From Stercorarius parasiticus (Eukaryota > Chordata > Aves > Charadriiformes > Stercorariidae): DNA of 64,000 nt. Position numbers and translations under genes: made by a program. The number at the start of each line of letters is the position of its first letter. Position 1 is the first letter of the stretch. Under the pieces are notes generated by a model. The model had not been told where the DNA came from. It saw only the letters and a program-made list of their open reading frames with translations, and did no database searches. Where the stretch lies: NCBI GenBank assembly GCA_013396915.1, contig VWZL01005191.1, positions 875,020-939,019 on the forward strand, in the 5' to 3' direction. This document shows, in pieces, positions 24,601 through 37,975 of the stretch.

Positions 24601-27129
24601 GCTCAAACTAGGAAAAAGGGTCTTGCTTTTCAGCCAGCAACTCTTCAGTTCAGCAATTTCTATACAGTCTGGATCCCCCTTGTTCACCTCTGCTGTGAGA
24701 AAGTTCCTTGTTTTTCTTATAAGTCTCTTTGCTCCATTTATATTTATAATTCCCCACTTTCTGTGTTTTTCTCTGCCTGCTTTACTGTGTATTTCTTCCA
24801 GTGGAGTTTACTCAGTTGCTCTTGAGAAAAGGCCAAGTCTTCTGGGGCAGGAGTCAATCTTGTCGAGAGTAAAACTGGCATAACAAGGCACAAAGGAAAA
24901 CTTCCTCACTTAGCCCCAGCTACTTCAATTTTTAACAAACATCATAATACTCACATAGTAAGTAATAACAAATAGATAACATAAATATCCCTTTTGTTAC
25001 AGTAGCTCACTCATTTATCTACAAATCTAGTGATTTTCATTTGCTTTACTTATGATTGTTTGTGGAAAATAACTGAGCTTGGAGCCTAAATTTGTCCTAC
25101 GGCACACACAATTTTTTATTTTTTATTGTTGCCATAAAATAATAGAGAAATTTTCTTACATTTCTATTTGTGAAAGAGGACTGAAAAAGATATGTTGTGT
25201 TTTGTCTTTTTTCCCTAAGAATCTGGAAAGAAGGAATTTCTGAAAAACAAAAAAAAACACTGAAAAAGGAAATTCTATAGGTGGAAAGAATTCTACTCTC
25301 AAAAGATTTTTTTTAATGAATAAACCATATTTTCTGTATGTAGAAACATTTCCTTTTGTTCTTCCAAATATTTGTAACTGTATTGTACACCACAGCATTG
25401 TACAGCACATCTTCATTGTGGCAATAGCAAATATATATTGTAGCTACGCTATATGTAAGCAACAAGATTCAGTAGTGTGGTCCAGTGTTTTCAAAATGAG
25501 TAGCTATTTGGATAACACAGACCATGTGATTTTCTACTTAAGAAAATGAAAACCGAATTTTTAAAACAATTTGACTCTGGTGCTCTCTAAAATGGTGTTC
25601 CTTTATATTTCATGATCTTAAGAATCGTGTCCTTAGAAACAGAAGGTTTTGAAAGTCTTAGCCATGTTAACCAAACCATTATCCATGGAGTAAGGGGTGA
25701 ATCAAAAAATTGAATTTTTTGGTGTGAAGTTTTTGCAACAGAAATTTTCTGCTTTTTGCTTTTGCTTGTGTTTCCAAACATAACTTACACCAGCTAAAGT
25801 CTCACACTGAGAGGGTACTCTGGGTACAGTCTGGCCACACAAACACAGACATGGCACAATGTTGATGTTAAGCTAGTAGGCACGACCACTTAAATTGAAG
25901 AAAATGTCTGCATATAGACTTGTGTTGGAAAAGAGTGAGTAACATGCTCTGCTGTGTGATGTTTCTGTGGGAGACCAGGGTATTGGCTAATCTGAGCATT
26001 GTACCCCAATTTCTGATGTATACTTCCTTATTGACTCCTCCAGAATCAGCAAGAATAGATGAATAGCATTTACAGGTTTTTCACCCTGCTACTTCTCCCA
26101 GCGCTCATTCCTTCCTATCACCAACTTCAACATGCCCTGGCCTCTCTGTAATGCAGATAAATAAATTATCCCTCCCTATAGCAGATTGTAGCTGTTCAAG
26201 GAGACACATTTCCTACCACCAAGACAGCATGCATTCCTTAAATGCAACTTACACAGAATCATCTCACAGCATAAAACTCCTGCTGTCTTGCTGAAACTAT
26301 GGAGATAGATTAATTTTTCCTCCCTCTAAATCACATAGACCTCACCAGGGTACTCATTATCTTTGAGGGACCACTCTAAAAATAAGTTTTGTTATGTTGG
26401 TTCTCACTCCATTTCTGCCATCAATATGGCGAGAGGATCAGTAACGTTTTGTCCTGTTTTTTTGTCTCCCAATTATATGATTGAAGCTCGCAAAGTTTGT
26501 TTTGAGAAGGGGAAAAGCAAAGACCAATTTTACTGAATTTTGGAAAATGCTAGATTCCAAAATGATGGAGTTACAAAAGATTTTTTTTCTTGAAGTACAG
26601 ATAGGCAAACTGTCAAAATTTGCTCCTGAGCATCCTACATTTATGCAAATAAAAATATGAGGATCTTGACATGAATTACGAAGTAGGGATTTTAGAATCT
26701 GAATACACATCCAACTTTGCAGATGGACTCCAAACTATGATGAGACTAGCTCAGATCCCCAGAATATAACATCTGAACTTTGCAAGGGGAACTACGCCCA
26801 GATCTGGATTTGAGTTTAGCAGGTGGAGCCCATCTGTATTTTGAAATCACATTACAAGAGCGTACGAGGTGTGTGTGAGAGTGGAATGCTTGATGAGGAC
26901 TGCTCTCACCCTGAAACAAAATACATTTTATAAACCTGTGTGCTCAAAGAAAAACTTGACAGGTGGCACCCTAATGGGAGTTTGAACCTGCACAAATTTG
27001 CTGCCTCTAACTTCCACACTATTTGCAAAAACAAACCAATAGACCTGACTGGCTTTTCTTGACATAGCATTAAAACAGGGCATTGTTTCAGAGTGCATTA
27101 GCATGCACATGCAATGGCATGACACGCTT
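21656..27129. other. Unique AT-rich non-coding DNA
   Basis: No gene, RNA gene or recognised interspersed repeat. Open frames are at most about 90 codons and without motifs. A T-rich tract lies at 24358-24389. Short A or T runs near 22345, 24580 and 25240 are simple sequence. Confidence 0.55.
24358..24389. repeat. T-rich tract with GGTTGG
   Basis: GGTTGG followed by a T run of about 16 bases, a G, and another T run; low complexity. Confidence 0.7.
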
Positions 27130-27215
27130 GATTTATTATTTTTTTTTTTTTCTGGGGTTTTGGGTTTGGTGGTTTTTGTTTTGTGGTTTGATTTTTTTTT
27201 CTCTTTTTTGTCACT
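27130..27215. repeat. T/G-rich low-complexity tract
   Basis: T runs interleaved with GGGG, GGG and GG blocks (for example CTGGGGTTTTGGGTTTGG). G-run spacing is short and irregular. The 105-codon minus-strand frame at 26928-27245 is Lys-rich only because it reads this tract backwards. Confidence 0.75.
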
Positions 27216-30200
27216 GATGATGCAGAACCTGCTCCTGCTCATCATTCTTTTTTAATCTGGCCCAGCAATGAAACAGACGACTGGGGCAAGCTTGGCAGTT
27301 GAAGGATCCAGATGCTAAACTCCAGGATTAATTTCTCTAGCAGAGGCATCTGGGAGTCAGATCCTCTCCCCTGGCTTTCCTGGCAGCTTGGTTTAACCCC
27401 CAACAATCCAAAAGGCTCATTTTTCTGTTAGACTGGGAGTTCAGTTATCCTGGCAGGTAAAGGACTGCCAGATTGACTTTGTCAAATGAAGGAATTTGTA
27501 TTTAAATATCAGTGCCTTGATTTTCCCAGCGATGGGAGCTCAGTCATTGAGTACTTCTGTATTTGCTAACAATGCTTTCCTTTGGCATCTTCCTCAGAAT
27601 GTGACAAAAGGAGGAAGTTGACATTAGCAAGTGAGAACAATGAAGAGGAAGGGAAAAAAAATCCAGCAGTGGTACAGTAGCATTAAAACAGGCAATGCAA
27701 TTCTGATCCATGAAGAATGAAAAATTAAAGTAGCTTCATTCATATAGAAATGTAAAATCAGTGTAAATGACATCAAATAAGCATCATTTGACCTTAACTT
27801 TTTGCTCTTTTTCTTCTTTTTTTTTTTTTTTTTTTAAAGGAGCGACCTTCTTTTATACTTGATGACAGGGAAACAATTTGCAACAGAACTGCAGAATGAA
27901 GAAATTTTGCATTCTTCCAGTAAATCATCTCCCTTTGTAACAGTAGTACCACATGAAAAGTTAGCCCTAAATATTGTACTTAATTCAACTTCTAAATCAT
28001 GTATACTGTAGTTGTGTTGACTATTAGTCATCAGAAACCCTAAAGCAGTATAAACACAGTATGGATTTCCAGTGATAGTATGAGAATAATGCATTGGCTA
28101 TTTAAAAATAGCTTAGTTTTATTTTTGTCAAGCTATACAGGTTGAAGGTGCATTATACACTAGGTGACAAGCATGTCATTTCGCAACAATATAATTAGGG
28201 ATAGAATGAAGATGAAGAGTGGGAATGAAAGTGTAACTACCACAGAAAAATACTTAACAACACCTATATGTAATACAGTGAAAGCTCTGTTTTGAAAACA
28301 GTTCCTTTTATACGACCTTTTATATGACCATATGTAAACTAATAGCATGCACTTTTGTAATATCACATAACTACTGGTTAAAACAAACACACAAACAAAA
28401 AAAAGCATCCCGAAATGTAGCGTACATCTCAAAGCCAGGCAGAGTTATGTTCAAATAATTTTTCCTCTTCCTGCTAATGGGTCAATCAAACTCATTTTAC
28501 AATATCTACTGATGAATACTAACTTTAAAAGAGGAAATTCACCCAGCTCTGTGTAACAGTGGGAAAAACTGGGAGTGAAAAATGAAAATTAAACTCCATA
28601 GTAAGCATTTTTAGGACTGAGACAGAGGTGAACATTTATTTTAAAGATTTATTCTGCTGCTTCTAAAAGCGTTCTTGACCAAACAAGCGCCAGAGGTGCT
28701 CTGTGGGAGAGGAGCTAGAATCCAGCTCCAGTAAGGAGGGAGAAGGCTACGATTTGGGATTTCTCCTTTGCTTTCCTGGATGGGTACATTCTACCAAGAG
28801 CGTAGAAATAAATCCCTTATCCTGAAGGCAATGAATGAACTTATGCTCATTGTTTCCGCATTTGTGCTGTGCACACAGCCAAGGTCAGATGGATTTTATT
28901 TAACAGATGATAATTATGTGTATGCAGTGTAAGTAGTGCATCTGCTTATGTGTTGATCTGAAAAGTGATCTGAGCTTTTTTTGGCTGCAATCAAGCTCTA
29001 ATATGATGCCAAGATCCATGACCTATGGTTCATTGGTGGGAGCATGGGTCTTAGAGTCGTGCATGAGCAATCAATTATATGCTCTTGATTAGAGCGTTTT
29101 GGAGTATGGCTTTGGTCAAGGCCTTGTCAAGTGAAATAGACCCAAGAAATGATGGATCATCAGGAGGATTAAAGTCTGGTCTAAAGAAATACATCGAGGT
29201 GTCTCTGGGGATAATCAGACCTTTGCTCCAACTAAGGAAAAGTCAGCAGTATTATATATATGAAAAGAACATGAATAGTCTCTAACCTATGTTCATGTCA
29301 CCTTGTAAAACTGAAGTTTTCTGGCCTGGGGCAGGATCTCTTACAGCAAGTACGCTACAAATTGGTATTAAGTCACCTGACGGCATTTCTTACAGCAATG
29401 TCATTACGGGCAAGATCCTGACCCTTGCGAAATCAAAGACAAAATTTCCACTGACTCCCTTGGTGCCACGATTATAGGGTTTTACCTTACAATCAAATTT
29501 TATTTGATTTGCAGTAGATGTGAGTCTTTGCAGATGGTGTTGAATGGGGGAAAGAAACTCCAATGCTTCTCATTGAAAGGGGTTTGATAGTTAATTATTT
29601 AGTTTTACATAATCTGTAGTTTTAATAATCCATAGCCAGTCTCAGGTATAGGAAAGCAGAGATAAGCAGTTACAAAATTTTGGTGTGAAAGAAGCCCCAC
29701 GACTCTTAATTTTTAGGATTTTTTTTATTGTGTCCTTTTTTCAAAACTGCTGCAACTCACATTGATTTTCTCTTTAGAGCATCCTGGCAATAGTGTCAGA
29801 GAACTTGCAGAGAATATAAAGTCTCAGAAAGAATAGTCCTCTTAAGGAGATCGTTTTTGCCAAATAAAACATGAAAAAGCCTTGTCACATTTTAAGTATC
29901 GGTTTTGGAGTTTATAACAGGAGGCATGAAGTTACTGTGAATGGTTCATCGTGTCAAGGTAGTGAATTATTCCAGATATTTGAATCACTGAAATAACTAT
30001 TTAGAAGTGAGGTTCGTAAAAAAGGACACAGGTGGTGATATCACAGTAGAATTATTTAATTTAGTCATACCATTTTTAAAATAAGAATTTGAAGTTATGT
30101 TCATTTATCATGTCATTAAGGCATATAATCTCATTGTTTAATTTACAGTTAGAGATTCTATGTTGTCCCTAAACAATATTCATATTACGCTTTTATTCAT

Positions 30201-31954
30201 TTATATGGGTACTGACGATATCCTTGCTTGGCAAATTGCTACTGTGAGAGACTCTGTAGATCAATTTGATTTTCAGTAAAACCTTGCTACAAAAAAGAGC
30301 TAGCATATGATTATTCCATGGAAGCCTGTAAAAGCTGTAGGAACTCTTCTTGAGAGACATAAATTACTTCTTTTATCCAAATACGTAAACAAATTGGTTT
30401 GAATAAAAGAACATTCAGAACAATAGAAAACAAACCAGTCATTTTTCATTGAAAAACTGTGAAATTTTATGCCAAACTAACTGACATTTATCTTATCATA
30501 TTCATATCTGTTCCTAAAATATTTGAGAATCTCAATATGTTTTTGAATTAGATGCTTGCAGCTACTAGGTTGTGTCATGCTGATAGAAAAACAATAGTTC
30601 CTCTGAAAAAACAGTTATAGTAGACTACGTTTATAGAAGAATTGGAAGGTATGGGGGATGAACACCAGTAAGTAGGCCTGATTTTTGTGAAAGGAAGCCT
30701 TACACAACATCTCTGTGGTTGCTCAATTGGTTCTTCTAAGGCTTTGTAATATTCTCTACAGAACACTATTTGTCTTTTCTTTTCAAAGTTTTATCAAAAT
30801 GTAAAGTTTTTTCTGGCTGCTAAACTAATATAGTCAAGTGTACCCTTGGCATCTAGAAGCTGGAGGTAACAGCCTTAGAGATGAAAAGCTTTTTCACTTT
30901 CTTCAGTTTTATATTCCAGAAATTGAAAGGGCCCTTGGGTGTATGTTTTACCAGAAAGCTCCTTACTGAGTTGCACCTGGGAGGGATTGTCAGTGGAAAC
31001 TGTTAACTTATGAATTATTTCTGAGCAAATAATTACACTGCAGCTCCTTCTGTTTCATGGTTTTTATTTGGATTTGGTAGACTGTGTCTCCCTTTTGGTC
31101 TGTTTTGGGTTCTGTATGCTCTAAAAATGAATTTCTTCGTTAATTTTCTTGAAATATACAATGAGCGGTGGAATGTGAAAATAGAAGTATATAAGATATG
31201 TATGGCATGTTTTGTCTTAGGAAAGAAATATAAGGCCAACAGATTTGACAGTAGTCAAGGAATTTTCTTTGCCTGTGGAGCCTTGATACCATTTCTCTGC
31301 ACAACACCCTTTAGTAAAATTTTGAATTGAAGCTTGAGTTGTGTCCTTATGGGGTTTCTTTTGCCAGAAATCTAATCTAAAGGTGTGAAGCTAATCAAAT
31401 TATTATTTCTAAGGTTGTTACTGTGCTTCATACTCTATATAAATATCAGTCTATCGGAAATAGTGCATAAGTTGTAGTCATGAGAAAAATCATCATTAAT
31501 CCCATGCCCTTATATGTCCAGCCATTGCCAAAGTATTCTTTTTATTTTTGTGCATGTGTTTGTGTCTTTATATGTCATTATTAGGGTATCTGTGTTACAG
31601 TAGTGCCATTTCTAAGGAGCGAGTGTCTGGCTGAATAATCTGAAATGGTAGTCTTATTTCTAACAAAATTCATATATTATTCTAAATGATCTTTTTCACT
31701 TAATAAAAGATACATAATTTTATTAAGTGTCACATTAAACTAGAAGTTAGGAGCTTGTGGCATAAAAATCCAAAGGTAAACCTTTTAACTGACAGAGGCA
31801 GCTTTGTCCTAATGACAACTTCCATAAATGTATCTGTTAAAAAAACAGGGGTTTGGTCTGCTTTCCCCGTGTGTTTCCTGTTCAAAAGATCTTCCACAGA
31901 CTAGGTCCTCTGAATTAGAAACCTTTTCCTAATTTCCAAACTAAATGTATTCAT
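27216..31954. other. Unique AT-rich non-coding DNA
   Basis: No gene confirmed. A long pyrimidine tract with a weak acceptor, followed by an open frame, lies at 27.81-28.01 kb and is listed separately. The part 27.25-27.60 kb is more GC-rich than its neighbours and has no repeat signature. I see nothing else that I can support. Confidence 0.55.
27836..28012 (+). other. Weak candidate terminal coding exon
   Basis: A T tract of about 20 bases (from 27816) ends in TTTAAAG at 27833-27839 and is followed by an open frame of about 56 codons ending at a TAG near 28010. It includes MTGKQFATELQNEEILHSSS. The acceptor is AAAG rather than the usual CAG or TAG. I recognise no protein family, and a frame of this length is not rare by chance. 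A chance frame is the more likely reading. Confidence 0.12.
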
Positions 31955-32636
31955 AGATCGATTACATGTATTTGTTCTTGTGCCAAGATCATCCTTTGGT
32001 TTAAGTAGTTCTTATCTCTCCCTGGTGTTTACCACTGATGTATTTAAAGAGAACAGTCATAACCTCTTCTGGCCTTCATTTTGTTATAATAAACACTGGA
32101 AGTTTCTCTCAGGAGATGCTCTCCATACCCCTGATGATCTCACTAATCCTTCATTGTACCTGTTTTAGCACGAATTAATATATTTTCTTAACATGAGTGG
32201 CAAGAATTGTACATGATAGTACATATAGGTCTTTACTAGTGTACTGTACAATGGCATTAATGATTTCTTCTCTTTCCTGGAAATATTTGGTCTACCGCAT
32301 TCTATCTATGATTTCCTTGCCTGTTTTGCAGCCACTTCATCTCTGTGGTCCATAGTTAACCTATGGTCAACTGAATGCAGTTCTTTCCCTTTTATCCCTT
32401 CAAACTGATGAAATCCCAGTTGATAGCAATAAGTATTGTTATTAATCTCAAATAACATGACATTGTGCTCTATACTATTAATTTTTATTAGTATGATTTA
32501 TGATATCAAATTCTTCATTGAGGTCTGTATCGGTCATTTCTTCCTCATTTTATTTATCTACTACTCATTTAAAATCATCCACGAAGGGCATCTAGGTAGT
32601 CTGTTAGCCTGGCTATCATAATTTCAACAAGCTCAT

Positions 32637-32674
32637 GTGGTTTTTTTGTTGTTGTTGGTGGTGGTTTTTTTTAA
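32637..32674. repeat. T/G-rich tract with GTT and GGT units
   Basis: TTTGTTGTTGTTGGTGGTGG followed by a T run. It lies inside the region that interrupts the old CR1 copy. Confidence 0.75.
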
Positions 32675-32846
32675 ATCATATTATCTGTTTATTTTTAAGT
32701 CTTAACTCATTCTTTCCTCCAAGTTAGTTTTAAAGCATTACATAAAAGTAAGTGCCTCAATCACATTTTTCTTTTCACAGCTCCAGTGGTACTATATGAA
32801 CTGAAAACAGAAGCTACATTGAGCTGAAAGACTTAAAATTACCTGA

Positions 32847-32917
32847 CATATCATATCACCATATCATATCATATAATATGATATCATATCTACCATATTA
32901 TATCACATCATATCATC
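32847..32917. repeat. (ATATC)n array with palindromic centre
   Basis: Imperfect tandem CATAT/ATATC pentamers. At 32861-32889 the array turns back on itself: ATATCATAT, one A (32875), then ATATGATAT. The pairing extends further with C:C mismatches, making a strong potential cruciform. The array sits where the reverse transcriptase core of the old CR1 is missing. Confidence 0.85.
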
Positions 32918-33776
32918 TTTCTGATAGGGATTATCACATCCCCCAACCAGAGTGCATTGACTATCTAGAGAAATTTATTTTTGCATCCTGCTTATGGTAA
33001 TTTACATTTGTAGACCCTGATTTCTATAAGCTAGCTTGTCTCTTCTACTATGCTTAATGCCCTCAACTTCACTGAAACTGAGGCAAAATACTAATTCAGG
33101 TTTTGGGGCCATATCTAGATTGTATTTAATCTCTTTCCTTGATCTATTTTTAATTATGTGGATAAGGAACTTTTCAGTATTTGTTTTAATATCCTTTGCA
33201 AGATCTAATTTATCTTGGCTTTCGCAGTTCTCACTTCTCTAAACGTATTGACCTGTAACACATAACTCTCACTACTGATTAAACCCTTTTTCCTTTTCTT
33301 ACAGCCTTACTGCTTTTCTCACTTTTGAAGACACTTTTTCATCCACTTACATCTGAGGCCCTTTTCTCCAAGTTTCCACTACTTTGCTTGTAATGAAAAC
33401 CAAAGAAAATTCCTGTACTTTTGACTTAGTCAGATTCTAGTCTCTGCCACATTCAATTCAACTCCTGCAAGTTTTCTCTTTTGAATTTAAACCTTTAATT
33501 ATAGAGGAGCTCTTATTTGGTTCCCCTTCATTTCAGCTGTGTCACTCACAACCTTCATCCAAAATTACACCACTTCTTACAAACACTTGATAAAGAGTTT
33601 TTAATAGCAGTGCCTTATATGAGGCTCTACTATCATAGAATTCCTGATAGGAAATATAATTCACACACATTCATACGAATTTATCAGAAATAGTCAGCCC
33701 TTGGATACATAATGCTAACTTCTACCCTTGATCCAAGACTGATCCTATTCTGTTTCTCGTTTATAGGAATAGCCTG

Positions 33777-33860
33777 GGGAAAAAAAAAACCCACACTCAA
33801 AAACACCAAGAAAACCACAGAACAAGCCCAAACACTCACCCCTCCCAACAACGCCCCCAA
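33777..33860. repeat. A/C-rich low-complexity tract
   Basis: Strongly strand-asymmetric: almost only A and C on the plus strand. It is the reverse-complement equivalent of the T/G-rich tracts elsewhere in the window. Confidence 0.75.
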
Positions 33861-34223
33861 AACAAGAAAGAACCCCAGGAAATAATCACTGGTAAAGTTT
33901 GGAGATGATGCAGTAATCGAAGGAAAACAGACATGGAATAGTGAAAAGAATGGATTACTGCCACTACACTACCTGAACTGCCCAGGCAGACTGGCACTAC
34001 CAAATAACAGGTATTTTATTATGCCCCAAAGCAATATTTAGAAGAAAAGAACATAATCATAAAAACAAAGAAAAGGTCCATGGGAGAAGAGAATAAATTA
34101 CTTAGTATCTAGGATTGGATCTTAGCCTGAGTTGTCTATCTCAAAGCTGACAGAAGAGTAAGGTCCATGATTGTTGCTCTAACCCAGTGCTAATTATTCC
34201 ATAAAAAAGTGGAATAGCTTCAA

Positions 34224-34252
34224 CATGAGAGAGTGAGAGACCCTCTCTCATG
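34224..34252. repeat. 10-bp-stem inverted repeat
   Basis: CATGAGAGAG (34224-34233) pairs with CTCTCTCATG (34243-34252) around a 9-base loop. A purine-rich stem; no function is implied. Confidence 0.8.
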
Positions 34253-37200
34253 AAAGAGTCAAAGTATACGCAGGAGATGGATTTACAGGGTGGATTGTAT
34301 CTTTTCATATATCATGAAACCCCAAAAAATTAACCTGTTATTAAAAAGACAGAGTTGTTATTTCCTTCTCCACTAACTGAATTTTCTGAGATAAGGTGGG
34401 TCTGGAAAGGTAACAGCAGGAAACATGAGTCAGGGTTTCAGATACCCTGCTTAGATGTACCATTTGTACTGAAGAAGTTTGCGAAAGCTGTTCTCAGAAA
34501 GAGGTGGGATGGGCGATCCATGCTTACTAAGGCTGGTAGCATAGCGATTATCCCAGTAAAACTCTGCGGGACTTAGATTTTTCAGATTGGAAAAAAAATA
34601 TCAGAAATACTTTAGTTCTCTGTGTTTCTTTTCTTGCTTGGACTTCCACTATCAGGAGAGATTCTTATTGCTAATTATGTAATCTATTGCATTGCTGAGA
34701 ATGGCATTTTTTGCATGGCTTGAAAAGATTGACTTCCTTCTTAAAACGGGAAGATAGTGGGCTACATGTGCTATATATTTTCATTGGAAACTGAAAGATT
34801 ACTGTGCTGGATTTTTTTATGGGATGTCTTAGTCTCTAGTTACTCACACATAAAATCTCTTAGTACTTAATCAAATATGTAAATAGCAAGTCAAGCAAAA
34901 AATCTCTTGCCAGGCTCCTACTATTTGGTACCAGATGCATGTGAGACTCTTGTCCCCATCTGCCTATTTCATCTTAGATATGAAAACATCATATTAGTTG
35001 TGACTATCATATTAATTACATCTGATTGTTTAGGACATGAGTTACTGAATGTATCTCTCAGTGCAGGTGGCACGGTTTCCAATATGATGAACTATGCCAA
35101 TCATGGAAAACTAGACAATTTATTTATAATTTACACTGAAAGAGTGAAATTTAGTTTTTAGGGAAAATATGTAGATCTCTCAATCATTAAGGAAATTACA
35201 GTCACTTTTGTTGTAGTAATTTCTCTTTTACAAAAATTTCTTGCTTAAGGAAGAAAAATGACTTGACTGTAATTGATTTATACTATATTTTATTCTTTTA
35301 TGCTATACCTGTCATCTTATCTGCATGACTCTCAGATTTAGGACTACAGAAATGACTGTAGCTGAAGGTGATATTTGTGATGCGCTGTGGATTGTATCGA
35401 AATCTTTTGAACTCATTTAGACTATGACATTCTATGTCAGATTAATTAAAATAATTCACAGTCACTTCAGCCTGGGATGGAGAAGGGGAAACAGGTCTCA
35501 GATGTGAAATGCACTCATCAGCTTCACTCACTGCTTGATTACTCTTGTACCCATCCTATTTGTTCTGCGGTGAGTCAACGTCAATATTTTGGTCACGAAT
35601 AAAAAAAGGCAGATGATCGCTCCTGTGGTAAAAAGGCAAGACTTTTCCCACTGGTGACACAAACATGTTTTCTGTGTGCCTCCAGAAGCGAAGCGAACAA
35701 CGGAAAATACTTCCCTGTCTCTAACACTCTATCAAAGGCTCTGCGCGATTCACCCCTGTGACCTGTCTGAGCCTCTGTTCAGCAGGGAAGCCAAAGGCTT
35801 GGGTTTGACTCTCTGTCTTGGCCCTGCGCTCTCACGGCACGCTGCTTCAGCCCATCTACAAGGCTGACCATAAACTGCTTGAGGTGATGACAGCCTTTTA
35901 TTTCTCTGGGTATTTAAAATTCACTGCAGGAGGCAAGAAGTCGTTCAGCTGTCTTGCTTCGTTTTATTGTGTCCTTCATAAAATGCCCAAATTAAAGAGT
36001 TTTACCCGCTTACCAACAGTTAGCAATCTTTTTAGCTTAGCCTGCCAACAGTTTTGAGTTTTATAGGGAGGGGCATTCTGCTGTGAACAATGAGGAATTA
36101 AAAACTCAGCTAGTAAAGCTGATTTCAACTGTCTTGATATTAGGAAAGAAAGGTTTTCTCTGCACTTAGTGGTATCATATGACTCAGCTGGGACTTCGAT
36201 TGATCTTTGTGCTCATTTTCTCATTTTCCAGCTGGAATTCAGCTAGGGCTGGAACATGTTATAACTGTGTTTACCTTCAACGCCTCCTGCTGTTCTTCCA
36301 GGGATGTGTGATGACACACGTCTTCATCCCTTCATTCCTGGTTTACTCTGTCTTGTTGCCAGAATGAAAATGTGTGTTATGTGCATTTCAGACCCTTGAA
36401 TGTGATAATGACCTTCAGGTCTAAGAAGGGTACAGAGATGTCAGAACTGAGATGTGATGCCTTACATCCGTGTTTTTGATTCATGGGAATATTAGGGGGG
36501 AAAAAAAATAATAAAAATTATTGTTTTGCAAACACAAATAAGTTGTCTGAGCATGCCAAGCTTGTGAGCCTAGGATATGTCTAATGGAACTCAGCAGAGA
36601 AAGACACACGCCGTGGGATCCGTCTTCCCTGTGTGGTACCCTGTGCAATTTCCATGAAGTAGTAAGCCCAAGAGCTGAATCTCATACTGAGGCTACAATG
36701 AACCTCACAGCTCCTTGAAAAAGTATTTTCTCTGCTTTACATTCTGGTTCTAATTCTTTTAGTAAGACTAATTCATGTTTTACATAGCCATAGTACTGTT
36801 AAAATGTGAATCATTCTAAGCAATTTTTTATGACAGCCTGGCTATGGACTCTGAAAAAGGGGTGGGAGGGAAGAAACTGTAGCAAAAAGAGATCATAGAA
36901 GAACACTGCTAGAAATTGTAGTACAATTCAACTTTTTCCAGATATTTGCTAAAGATGGGAGCCCACATTTATGTTTTGAGAAAAAGAAGCTAATAGGGCT
37001 TTTGTATTCTAGCACAGAGTACTCCAAAGTCCTTCAAAAGCTTTATAGCCTTTTCTAATGTTTCACTGTCATTTTACTTTGCTTTGCCATTTTAAAATTA
37101 AGCTGAAATAGGAAAAAAAAATTGTTTTGTACTGTGACAGCAGCTAAAGTCTGTACTCAAAATCATGACTCTATGGGCTAAATGCAGTACAAATATATAA

Positions 37201-37975
37201 CCAGACATACTGTGTGTCACAAAAAGGTGGTGATCTCATTTGGCACACTGAACTCCAAGTGAATACAGCAGATGTAGGGACCCATGTTTGTCACACTAAT
37301 TAATTAGTTGTTCGTGTCTCTGGGCACTAATATGTTGTCCTGTGATCTAAGTGGCAAAACCCATGCTTGGAATATTATGGGGTCTTTCCATTGGGAAGAG
37401 AAGTTCCTGATAGAGACAGGTATTTATTTCTTGCCACCCTGCTTATTGACCAAAATAAAGTCCTCTTTCAATGATCACAGTCAGGCTCCAAGAACAGGCA
37501 ATTTCTTTGCTCAGTTGCTTCCAAATCTTTCCCTGCTCAGTGCTCTCCCCCCAAACTTAACGCTTACCACAGAACTGCTGAGATACTTGACTCGGTTCCT
37601 TCTCCAGGTTTGTGTAGTAGAAGTATGGTGTGATGACAACTTCTGCCTTTGGTCTTTGTTAGCTGTGGTGTTTTGTAAGAACTATTGTTCTGCCATTTAA
37701 CTCCAGAATAGACTGACATGCTCCTTTCCTCTGTCCCCAGTGACACAAAGCTGTTTGTTCAAGCTGTGTAATTAGCTAAACTGTGTTATTAGGTGAACAT
37801 ATTAGTGAAGCTATATATTGCATACCCTAGGTGTGGAAATATTTTAAAGCTTCAACTCTTAAATTTTTTTAAGCTTCAAAATGACCTTTTTCTTTTTAAT
37901 CACATTATGGATATTTTACGCACTGTGATATTTTTGTCCCAGGGTGTGACTGGATTGCTCTTTCAGGCCCTGATT

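Larger units (their letters stand above)
31955..33420 (-). mobile_element. Very old CR1-type LINE copy, heavily decayed
   Basis: Recognised only by translating the minus strand. From 33.4 kb downward, the linker between endonuclease and reverse transcriptase reads AKAKINLDLAKDIKTNTEKF (33166-33225), followed by a degraded LNxxFASV motif near 33.08 kb. After an unrelated stretch (about 32.63-33.00 kb) come a degraded FADD region (FVDDFK, about 32.59 kb), DHRLTMDHRDEVAAKQARK (about 32.31-32.37 kb), a LxxLYSTLVKTYMYYHVQF segment (about 32.2 kb) and LFKYIS (32033-32053). The order and spacing are those of CR1 ORF2. The reverse transcriptase core up to the PQGS motif is missing, replaced by sequence that includes an ATATC array. 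Many stops and frame changes show great age. The 5' limit is uncertain. Confidence 0.7.

Noticed and set aside
33633..33660. ATCATAGAATTCCTGATAGG as a minus-strand CR1 tail
   Set aside because: Only the first dozen bases resemble the octamer repeat; the conserved GGGAAGGGACC segment does not follow.
33890..34210. Possible reverse transcriptase remnant (KFGDDA) on the plus strand
   Set aside because: Only six residues resemble the FADD region; nothing before or after fits CR1 order, unlike the copy at 31.95-33.42 kb.
37308..37700. 130-codon plus-strand open frame
   Set aside because: No family motif, ordinary base composition, an overlapping minus-strand frame and no splice or promoter context. 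Expected by chance in 64 kb.
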